From: an uncultured Coriobacteriaceae bacterium
Lineage (GTDB): Bacteria; Actinomycetota; Coriobacteriia; Coriobacteriales; Eggerthellaceae
Reading direction: 5' to 3'
Assembly (NCBI GenBank): GCA_902781245.1
Contig: CACZIP010000163.1
Coordinates: 1 to 5,206 of the forward strand
DNA: 5,206 nt
The position numbers and the translations under genes were made by a program. Shown here one piece after another: positions 1 through 4,976 of the stretch. The notes beneath the pieces were generated by a model. It had not been told where the DNA came from. It searched no databases and worked only from the letters and a program-made list of their open reading frames with translations. Within the stretch, counting starts at the first letter, position 1, and every line of letters starts with the position of its first letter.

Positions 1-71
1 TGACGAAGAACCCTCACATTGGGCAATCCCTCGAATCCGTCGGAAGTCGAATCGCCGTGTCTTGTTCGTGA
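1..71 (+). pseudogene. Possible 5' tip of a HigA-like (XRE-type) antitoxin frame, truncated
   Basis: The window opens with bases TG followed by a frame reading TKNPHIGQSLES. If the base before the window is A, this becomes a start codon and gives MTKNPHIGQSLES. That resembles the N-terminus of many HigA-like helix-turn-helix antitoxins, which often begin with a short segment of the type NPHIGSSLDDFL. After about 13 residues the likeness ends, and the frame stops with TGA at 69-71. There is no helix-turn-helix, so at best this is a broken remnant. The match is very short, made from memory, and depends on a base outside the window. It may be chance. Confidence 0.17.
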
Positions 72-89
72 GGCCAAAAGGAGCAAACG

Positions 90-230
90 ATGACATGGAA
101 AGACGCGACGCAATCCTCCATTGATGATTCCGTTAACGCGACGACTTTAGATGATGCCACCGCTTTGCCAACTTCTGGCGAAACCGAAACGAGCCAAATC
201 CAGGAAAGAGTAACTCGCAAGAGGATATGA
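90..230 (+). CDS. Small hypothetical protein, 46 residues, Thr/Ser/Asp-rich
   Basis: This short frame starts at ATG 90 and ends at TGA 228-230. It has a strong Shine-Dalgarno sequence, AAAAGGAG at 76-83, with six bases before the start, better than that of the large gene downstream. The product begins MTWKDATQSSIDDSV and ends in a basic tail, VTRKRI. It is rich in Thr, Ser and Asp/Glu, with no membrane segment, signal peptide, cysteine pair or recognisable domain, and is predicted to be soluble and poorly structured. It belongs to no family I recognise. It could be a genuine small protein, a leader peptide, or a remnant of a larger gene. The ribosome binding site is the main reason for calling it. 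No promoter was found for it inside the window. Confidence 0.35.
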   Translation: MTWKDATQSSIDDSVNATTLDDATALPTSGETETSQIQERVTRKRI

Positions 231-284
231 ACACCTGTTCTCGCATCGCGTCTCGATAGGCTGCATCGGCATCGTTGATGTTAA

Positions 285-351
285 GATGAGTGCGAAATTG
301 ACAAGGGGCTTGCACTGGTATTTACAAGTCGTCCCTTGCACAGCACTCATC
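285..351 (+). repeat. Nested inverted repeats (leader hairpin or operator) upstream of the Sel1-AAA+ gene
   Basis: Three inverted repeats lie one inside the other. The outer pair is a perfect 9-mer, GATGAGTGC at 285-293 with GCACTCATC at 343-351. The middle pair is CAAGGG at 302-307 with CCCTTG at 333-338, extendable by one G-U pair (308/332). The inner pair is CTTG at 309-312 with CAAG at 325-328. The heptamer CTTGCAC also occurs as a direct repeat at 309-315 and 335-341. As RNA this would fold into one long interrupted hairpin ending 10 bases before the start codon at 362. As DNA it brackets the candidate promoter at 298-326. There is no U-tract, so it is not a standard terminator. The repeats are directly visible, but their role is inferred. 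Confidence 0.7.
298..326 (+). promoter_or_regulatory. Candidate sigma70 promoter for the Sel1-AAA+ gene
   Basis: A perfect -35 hexamer TTGACA lies at 298-303. The -10 is poor: either TTTACA at 321-326 with a 17-base spacer, or TATTTA at 319-324 with a 15-base spacer, the latter preceded by TGG as in an extended -10. Transcription would begin near 331-334, leaving a leader of about 30 bases that contains no clear Shine-Dalgarno sequence. The hexamers sit inside the nested inverted repeats, so a regulator or a DNA rearrangement acting on those repeats would act on this promoter. The good -35 supports the call and the weak -10 limits it. Confidence 0.4.
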
Positions 352-360
352 AGACGATCG

Positions 361-378
361 GATGGACCCGATGGACCC
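361..378 (+). repeat. 9-base tandem duplication covering the start codon
   Basis: GATGGACCC occurs twice in a row (361-369 and 370-378), followed by GAT. It duplicates the start codon in frame, so the protein can begin at ATG 362 or ATG 371 and reads MDPMDP at its N-terminus. Neither ATG has an obvious Shine-Dalgarno sequence. The duplication looks like replication slippage, and loss of one unit would leave the frame intact. Confidence 0.85.
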
Positions 379-1879
379 GATACAGACAGCAGCCCATAAC
401 GGTTTCGAAGCTTATCAGAAGGGCGATTACGACACTGCGGTGAAGTGGCTCCGCATGGCCGCCGATCAAGGGCATTTGGAAGCACAAACCAATCTGGGAG
501 TTTGCTACAAAAATGGACACGGCGTCGAGAAAGACGAAGCCAAGGGGGTCGAGTGGTACCGCAAGGCTGCCGATCAAGGATACGCAGCTGCGCAAAGGAA
601 CATAGGGAATTCGTATTACTACGGAACGGGCGTTGTTCAAGACTACGCTGAAGCCTTGAAATGGTATCGCCTCGCAGCAGAGCAGGGTCATGCGGGAGCT
701 CAAAACGATTTAGGATACCAATACTACAACGGGGAAGGCGTGGAAAGGGATTACGCCGAGGGTGTCAAGTGGTTTCGCCTGGCAGCGGCTCAAGGCAACA
801 TGTTCGCTCCGTACAATTTGGGAATGGCCTATGAATTCGGGCGCAGCGTCGACCAAGACCTTGCCGAGGCGCTCACGTGGTACCGCAAAGCTGCTGACAG
901 GGGATTTGACAAGGCTCACAAGAAGCTGCAGGAAGTCGAAGCGAAGATTGCGGCGGGCGCGGATGCTGTGGCAAGCAAGCCCGAAGGCAATGGCGGCGCC
1001 GGCCTCACTACCGATGTCGACAACGAGGCCGGCGACGGTTCTCTCGAGGCCGCACTTGCCGAGCTCGATAACCTCATCGGCCTAGATGCGGTCAAGGAAC
1101 AGGTGCAGCGCTTGGTCAACCGCGCGAAGGTGAACCAGGCACGTGCCGCACAAGGCCTGAAGGTTGCCTCGACCACCAACCATTGTGTATTCACGGGCAA
1201 TCCTGGCACTGGCAAAACCACCGTCGCCCGCATATTGGCTGACATCTACAAAGGCTTGGGCGTCGTCTCGAAGGGCCAGCTCATCGAAACCGATCGCAGC
1301 GGACTCGTGGGACAGTACATCGGCCATACGGCGATCAAGACCCGCGAGGTCATCGAGCAAGCTCTGGGTGGTGTGCTTTTCATTGACGAGGCGTATTCGC
1401 TCGTGGGAAAAGGCGAGAAGGATTTCGGCAACGAGGCCATTGAGACGCTGCTCAAGATGATGGAGGACAACCGCAACGACCTTGTCGTCATCGCAGCAGG
1501 GTACAAAGACGAGATGCGGGAGTTCATTCAGTCGAATCCCGGATTGGAGTCACGTTTTCAGAACTTTATCGAGTTCGAGGATTACCGACCCGACGAGCTG
1601 CTGGCGATATACGAGCTTTTATGCAAGAAGGGCGGCTACGTGCTCGATCATGATGCGCGCATCTCACTGGCGAGCATTTTCGGTGCAATGGTACTTGCCA
1701 AAGGCGAGACGTTCGCCAACGGCCGCGAGGCCCGCAAGCTTTTCGATTGGACTGTCGAGATTCAGGCCGACCGCCTCTGCGATCAGCTTGGCTCTCTCGA
1801 AAGTGCCAACAAAGAAGCGCTCATGCACATTACCACTGAAGACATCGCCGTTCTCAAGGAGCGCTGGGCGAGTTCGTAG
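362..1879 (+). CDS. Sel1-repeat / CbbX-type AAA+ ATPase fusion protein
   Basis: This 505-residue protein has two halves. Residues 6-185 are Sel1-like (TPR-like) repeats with an exact 36-residue period, which normally form a helical solenoid for protein binding. A low-complexity Ala/Gly linker (about 195-228) leads into an AAA+ ATPase at 230-505. Visible motifs are Walker A GNPGTGKT (279-286), pore-loop-like VGQYIGHT (316-323), Walker B VLFIDEA (338-344), a sensor-1 region VVIAAGY (375-381), an arginine-finger candidate R398 in ESRF, and a sensor-2-like GREARK (454-459). The ATPase belongs to the CbbX/SpoVK/EccA clade, whose members remodel protein partners as hexamers; EccA also pairs a repeat-type N-terminus with this ATPase. 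No Rubisco, sporulation or ESX gene is in view, so the substrate is unknown. There is no signal peptide or membrane segment, so it is expected to be cytoplasmic. The start is ATG 362 or 371. Domain calls are firm and the biological role is open. Confidence 0.95.
   Translation: MDPMDPIQTAAHNGFEAYQKGDYDTAVKWLRMAADQGHLEAQTNLGVCYKNGHGVEKDEAKGVEWYRKAADQGYAAAQRNIGNSYYYGTGVVQDYAEALKWYRLAAEQGHAGAQNDLGYQYYNGEGVERDYAEGVKWFRLAAAQGNMFAPYNLGMAYEFGRSVDQDLAEALTWYRKAADRGFDKAHKKLQEVEAKIAAGADAVASKPEGNGGAGLTTDVDNEAGDGSLEAALAELDNLIGLDAVKEQVQRLVNRAKVNQARAAQGLKVASTTNHCVFTGNPGTGKTTVARILADIYKGLGVVSKGQLIETDRSGLVGQYIGHTAIKTREVIEQALGGVLFIDEAYSLVGKGEKDFGNEAIETLLKMMEDNRNDLVVIAAGYKDEMREFIQSNPGLESRFQNFIEFEDYRPDELLAIYELLCKKGGYVLDHDARISLASIFGAMVLAKGETFANGREARKLFDWTVEIQADRLCDQLGSLESANKEALMHITTEDIAVLKERWASS
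482..913 (+). repeat. Four consecutive Sel1-like repeats (36 codons each) within the ATPase gene
   Basis: The units begin at 482 (AQTNLG), 590 (AQRNIG), 698 (AQNDLG) and 806 (APYNLG), each exactly 108 bases long, with a degenerate unit before them from about residue 6. Each follows the Sel1 pattern of N-L-G, then Y..G.GV..D, then A..W(Y/F)R.AA.QG. The fourth full unit is the most diverged, with FGRSVDQ in place of the usual NG.GV..D. The DNA of the units has diverged, so this is old protein-level repetition rather than a recent tandem duplication. Confidence 0.9.
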
Positions 1880-1920
1880 AGCCATACATCCGAGCCCTTT
1901 ACGCAACCACCCGACGACTG

Positions 1921-1953
1921 GAATGAGTCGGGGGTCATGGCCCTGACTCATTC
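1921..1953 (+). terminator. Strong hairpin after the Sel1-AAA+ gene, terminator-like but without a U-tract
   Basis: GAATGAGTC (1921-1929) pairs perfectly with GACTCATTC (1945-1953). The stem continues inward with GGGG at 1930-1933 against CCCT at 1941-1944 (one G-U pair), leaving a 7-base loop GTCATGG. It lies 41 bases after the stop codon of the ATPase gene and about 60 bases before the promoter of the next gene, where a terminator would be expected. No T-run follows on either strand, so termination may be inefficient or factor-assisted. It could also serve as an mRNA 3'-end stabiliser. Confidence 0.5.
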
Positions 1954-2009
1954 GGACAATGCAGCCAGCGGTCAAGCCCAGGCGAATGCGAGCCAGGTTG
2001 GTTGCGGGT

Positions 2010-2018
2010 TGCTATAAT
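2010..2018 (+). promoter_or_regulatory. Extended -10 promoter (TGCTATAAT) for the C_GCAxxG_C_C gene
   Basis: A consensus TATAAT at 2013-2018 is preceded by TGC at 2010-2012, forming a full extended -10 element. No convincing -35 is seen at the right distance (around 1990-1995), which is tolerated by extended -10 promoters. Transcription should start around 2024-2026, about 24 bases ahead of the start codon at 2049 and practically on top of an upstream ATG at 2026. Confidence 0.7.
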
Positions 2019-2025
2019 CCTGCCC

Positions 2026-2052
2026 ATGCAGAGAGCGGGAGGTTTTGAATGA
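2026..2052 (+). CDS. Possible 8-codon leader ORF (MQRAGGFE) overlapping the next start as ATGA
   Basis: An ATG at 2026-2028 lies at or within a base or two of the predicted transcription start of the extended -10 promoter, so it could be translated as a leaderless start. The frame encodes eight residues and stops with TGA at 2050-2052, overlapping the ATG of the C_GCAxxG_C_C gene at 2049-2051 in an ATGA arrangement typical of translational coupling. The Shine-Dalgarno of the main gene lies inside this mini-ORF. Such a short frame can easily arise by chance. Confidence 0.2.
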   Translation: MQRAGGFE

Positions 2053-2471
2053 ACCAACAGGAAATCGAAAGGCGCGTCGCCCGGGCGCATGAATTGCACG
2101 AATCGGGCTTCAATTGCGCGCAAGCGGTTGCATGCGCATGCGCCGATCTGCTCGGTATCGAAGATGAAATCGCCTTCAAGATGACCGAAGGGCTCGGCGG
2201 GGGCATGGGCGGGTTCACCGAAACCTGCGGCGCGATTTCGGGCGGCTGCGCCATCATCGGCTATGCGACGAGCGACGGCCCGCACAACCCGACGACGAAG
2301 GGCGCGACCTACAAGAAGACGCGCCAGCTGGTGGAACGGTTTGGCACCCAGAATGGATCGACCCTCTGCAAGGAACTGAAAGGCCTGACCGGCGGCCCCG
2401 TCCTGCGCTCGTGCTCCGATTGCGTCGACGATGGCATCCGCATGACCCTCGACATCCTAAACGCGTCGTGA
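2049..2471 (+). CDS. C_GCAxxG_C_C family protein (putative redox-active, cysteine-rich)
   Basis: This 140-residue protein fits the C_GCAxxG_C_C family, named for its conserved cysteine spacing. Visible features are FNCAQAV with C23, the glycine-rich GLGGGMGGFTETCGAISGGC (48-67, containing C60 and C67), C107 in LCKEL, and C122/C125 near the C-terminus. Additional cysteines are C29 and C31. Members are about this size, occur mainly in anaerobes and are thought to be redox-active or cofactor/metal-binding. No enzymatic reaction is firmly established that I know of. There is no signal peptide or membrane segment, so it is expected to be cytoplasmic. The start ATG 2049 has a clear Shine-Dalgarno GGGAGG (2037-2042) at six bases. 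The gene has its own extended -10 promoter and appears monocistronic, converging on the macro-domain gene with only 15 bases between stop codons. Third codon positions look richer in G/C than in the large genes on either side. Confidence 0.9.
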   Translation: MNQQEIERRVARAHELHESGFNCAQAVACACADLLGIEDEIAFKMTEGLGGGMGGFTETCGAISGGCAIIGYATSDGPHNPTTKGATYKKTRQLVERFGTQNGSTLCKELKGLTGGPVLRSCSDCVDDGIRMTLDILNAS

Positions 2472-2481
2472 CGTTGGAAAC

Positions 2482-2505
2482 GGGGTTTAGTCCCTAGGAA
2501 ACCCC
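2482..2505. terminator. Hairpin at the convergent gene junction
   Basis: GGGGTTT at 2482-2488 pairs perfectly with AAACCCC at 2499-2505 around a 10-base loop. It starts 10 bases after the stop of the C_GCAxxG_C_C gene, and it overlaps the stop codon (TAA, 2489 to 2487) and last three codons of the macro-domain gene. Its position suits a shared two-way terminator, but neither strand shows a clear T-run after the stem. Confidence 0.45.
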
Positions 2506-3098
2506 AACTCCCTGAGCACGTCGTAAGCGAGCTCGCGCGAGTCTTTCGACAGCACGCAGAACGAGACGTCCACGTCTTGCGCCTTGTGCTCGTGCAGCCA
2601 GCCGGCGCACGCCATGAGCGCGACGCGCCAAGCATCCCGTTTCGGATAGCCGAAGATGCCCGAGGATATCAGTGGGAAGGCGACACTCGTGCACCCGTTT
2701 GCAGCAGCGAGGTCGAGCGATTTGGTGTAGCAGCTCGCCAGGAGCTCCGGCTCCCCATGCATCCCGCCGCTCCACCTGGGACCGACCGCATGAATCACAT
2801 AGCGCGCCTTCAGCGCGAAACCTGGCGTTATGACCGCGCTACCTGTGTCGCAATGGCCGATCTCGTCGCACGCTGCTTGTAAGTCGCGCTTCCCTGCTGC
2901 AGCGAAGATGGCTCCGCATACTCCCCCGCCGGCACGCAAACCACTGTTTGCAGCGTTTACGATAGCGTCGACCTCTAGGCTGGTGATGTCCGCAACAACG
3001 ACGCTGATGTCGTCAAGACAAGCCCTGCTCCCCACGTAACCAAGCTCGTCATTTCGATGTCCACGATCGTCGTATGCAATCACGCCGAACTCATCCAT
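2487..3098 (-). CDS. Macro-domain protein (ADP-ribose binding, YmdB/MacroD-like) with Cys at the catalytic Asp position
   Basis: This 203-residue protein carries a macro domain at about 31-203, the fold that binds ADP-ribose and in the MacroD/YmdB class hydrolyses O-acetyl-ADP-ribose or removes mono-ADP-ribose from proteins. Motifs are VADIT (35-39, adenine-contacting Asp37), VNAAN (47-51), GGGVCGAIFAAAG (57-69), HAVGPRW (103-109) and the phosphate-loop SSGIFGYP (145-152). Compared with E. coli YmdB from memory, N51 matches Asn25, but the residue ten further on, Asp35 in YmdB and catalytic in that class, is Cys61 here. Binding is therefore likely, while hydrolysis is uncertain. About 30 charged residues precede the domain and match nothing I know. 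The start at 3098 has a modest Shine-Dalgarno (AAGGGA, five bases away) and is the only ATG that fits. It lies 34 bases after the stop of the membrane-protein gene on the same strand, probably in one operon. Confidence 0.93.
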   Translation of the reverse strand: MDEFGVIAYDDRGHRNDELGYVGSRACLDDISVVVADITSLEVDAIVNAANSGLRAGGGVCGAIFAAAGKRDLQAACDEIGHCDTGSAVITPGFALKARYVIHAVGPRWSGGMHGEPELLASCYTKSLDLAAANGCTSVAFPLISSGIFGYPKRDAWRVALMACAGWLHEHKAQDVDVSFCVLSKDSRELAYDVLRELGFPRD

Positions 3099-3132
3099 GG
3101 CAGTCCCTTTCCGAAGATCGAATCATTAACCA

Positions 3133-4959
3133 TTACGGCGTGGAAGGCGCCGGCTCAGGCGCACTCACCAGATCCAGCATGTCCTGCCGGCACTCTTCGA
3201 GCGCGCTCACAATTTCTTCCTTGTAGCTCTCGCGGTTTTGAGCCTCATCGACTTTGAGGAACAAGTAGTCTGTCGCAACACCAACGCCGATGCCTAGAGC
3301 TGTTCCAAGGCCTGGCGCAATGACGGTTCCGCCTTCTGCCAAAAGCCCCCGAATCGCCAGCTTCTCGGTCACTTCCGCGACGATCTTCTTGAAGAACGCC
3401 TTCTCGGCAATTCTTCCAGCCACTTTTGCTGCAATGATGCTGGAAATCACTCCGATTCCGGCACTAAGCCCCATGCGTTCGCTTGCATCGAGGAAGTGCT
3501 GAGTCGGGGCGAGCGGCTCGTATACGTCATCGGAGCTGAGCGTGACAACTGGCTTGATGAGCCATTCAGGCATGCTGTCAAGGCCGTAGTTCTCACTCAG
3601 CTCGTATTGCCCGAGCTCCTGCTCGGTCAGCGAGACGAGCTCTTCCGACTTCTGCAAGTAGTACTCGAGCTGCTCGTCGAGCTCCGTTTCGTCAATTCCC
3701 TCGTTGATCTTCGCCTCAAGCTGCTCACGCATGCTGTCTTCAATGGTCCCAGTGAAAAATTGCACCAGGCGTTCGTAATCCGCGGGCAGGCTGTAATACC
3801 AATCAAGATAGGCATCGACGTTCTCGATGCGCTTGTCAAATTGCTCGTTGATGATGGGAATCAGCACTCGCTCGCGCTCGGCAGCAAGGTTGTCCGACGC
3901 CTCCCTTGCTTTATCGAAAAGCTCTTTGACCCGCTCGTAGTCATATCGCTTGCCGTCGATAACGCAGGCAGCCATGCCAACTTGCTCGCGCACGGCATGC
4001 TTGATCATCGTGTATCCGTCGGTCTCGGCCATTTCAGACACCTTCATATCCGCGGCGGCCGAACAAGCGACCAGGAGGATTGGAAGAACGCACGCCATAA
4101 CGACGTACCTCTTCATGAGCGGCGGATCGTTTTCTGGATCATCGACAGCATGCAACGGCTGGAATACAAGCTTGAGCTCGCTGAGTTTCAGCGAACATGC
4201 TCCAATCAAACTTGAAATGCCGGCGGCCGTGGAAAAGAACAGAACAACTCGCCAAACCACGTAGCCCGCAAGAGATTCTTCGGAAACCCTCGCCATGGCA
4301 AATGCTGTCAACCCGTCAATGAGGGCGGTGGCATAGCCGAAGTCTTCCAGAAGAACTGAAGACGAGCCCTCGAAAGGCTGCTTTGCTCCCAGAAAAGCTT
4401 CGGTCATGGTTTCATAATGAGCAACTGGACCGAGGAAGCAGATAAGAAGATATGCAAGCAACAGCAAAGCGCAGAGAATTGCGCTACTCACGATGACCGT
4501 CCTTGACGTCCAAAGGCAATCAAGGGTGTATTGCTTGGCCAACGCCTTGCGCGTCGCCAGATAGATGGCAATATAAAGAGGGATGGCTAGAGCAAGAACG
4601 ATCCAATCGGCAAAGTCCCACTTGGGCAGCTCGAGAATCAACCCTCCCACGCAAATTGCCGAGACGATAAAGGCAAGCGTAAGGGTAAAGACACGGCCGC
4701 TGTTCAACCTCGCGGACGCTCCACCATCCCTCAAACCATATCGCTTACGAACTTTGCCGATAACGTAGTGATACGCCACTCCGATTGCTGATAAAGCACT
4801 TACAACGGCCCAGATGATTGCCAAGCTAATCGGAGGCATCATCGGAGCAAACCAGGCAATCAGGCCAAACAACGCGAAGAGAACGATGGCTTTGACAAGG
4901 TATTCCACCCAGCGAACCGCTGTTTCTCGATGAAGCAACTCTTTTAACGTTGGGGTCAT
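3133..4959 (-). CDS. Large multi-pass membrane protein of unknown function with a charged extracytoplasmic domain and glycine-rich C-terminal hairpin
   Basis: I cannot place this 608-residue protein in a named family. Hydrophobic segments likely to span the membrane are at about 24-38, 45-66, 91-109, 117-136, 155-177, 232-255 and 285-303, with a weaker one near 205-225. Basic loops (69-90, 137-142, 283-284) suggest a cytoplasmic N-terminus. Residues 304-492 would then lie outside the membrane and are highly charged and helical, with likely coiled coil at about 340-375 and 405-450 and a motif YLDWYYSLPADYERL at 384-398. Two more hydrophobic stretches follow (about 497-515 and 537-566); the second, APGLGTALGIGVGVATDYLF, is small-residue rich like a glycine zipper. 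The acidic-basic tail ends in a Pro-rich PEPAPSTP. Segment 282-300 mimics a lipoprotein signal. The start at 4959 has GGAG eight bases upstream. It is probably the first gene of an operon with the macro-domain gene. A channel, envelope or pore-forming role is possible but unproven. Confidence 0.88.
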   Translation of the reverse strand: MTPTLKELLHRETAVRWVEYLVKAIVLFALFGLIAWFAPMMPPISLAIIWAVVSALSAIGVAYHYVIGKVRKRYGLRDGGASARLNSGRVFTLTLAFIVSAICVGGLILELPKWDFADWIVLALAIPLYIAIYLATRKALAKQYTLDCLWTSRTVIVSSAILCALLLLAYLLICFLGPVAHYETMTEAFLGAKQPFEGSSSVLLEDFGYATALIDGLTAFAMARVSEESLAGYVVWRVVLFFSTAAGISSLIGACSLKLSELKLVFQPLHAVDDPENDPPLMKRYVVMACVLPILLVACSAAADMKVSEMAETDGYTMIKHAVREQVGMAACVIDGKRYDYERVKELFDKAREASDNLAAERERVLIPIINEQFDKRIENVDAYLDWYYSLPADYERLVQFFTGTIEDSMREQLEAKINEGIDETELDEQLEYYLQKSEELVSLTEQELGQYELSENYGLDSMPEWLIKPVVTLSSDDVYEPLAPTQHFLDASERMGLSAGIGVISSIIAAKVAGRIAEKAFFKKIVAEVTEKLAIRGLLAEGGTVIAPGLGTALGIGVGVATDYLFLKVDEAQNRESYKEEIVSALEECRQDMLDLVSAPEPAPSTP

Positions 4960-4976
4960 ATGGTCAACTCCAAGTT

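Noticed and set aside
227..259. ATG overlapping the stop of the 46-residue ORF (ATGA at 227-230)
   Set aside because: The frame encodes only ten residues before TAG and leads to no gene, so coupling has no target.
147..485. 112-codon - strand frame across the upstream region and the start of the ATPase gene
   Set aside because: It has no ribosome binding site or domain, overlaps the firmly called ATPase start and crosses the nested inverted repeats. It is compatible with a chance frame.
1482..1946. 154-codon frame overlapping the end of the Sel1-AAA+ gene on the same strand
   Set aside because: It is the shadow of the ATPase coding frame, with Ser/Arg-rich composition, no ribosome binding site and no domain.
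2114..2141. Two perfect palindromes close together: TTGCGCGCAA (2114-2123) and GCATGCGCATGC (2130-2141)
   Set aside because: They fall within the coding region of the C_GCAxxG_C_C gene, over codons for Cys and Ala in a G+C-rich context, and nothing suggests an operator there. Chance is the simplest reading.
3099..3132. Repeated CATTA motifs in the gap between the membrane-protein and macro genes, considered as an operator or promoter
   Set aside because: The gap is only 34 bases and shows no paired -35/-10, so it is more simply an operon spacer carrying the macro gene's ribosome binding site.
3496..4215. 239-codon open frame on the + strand inside the membrane-protein gene
   Set aside because: It lies wholly antisense to a longer, well-supported gene with a Shine-Dalgarno and clear membrane topology. 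Its product is a Leu/Val/Arg-rich translation without domain motifs, as expected for the opposite strand of a Glu- and Leu-rich coding region.
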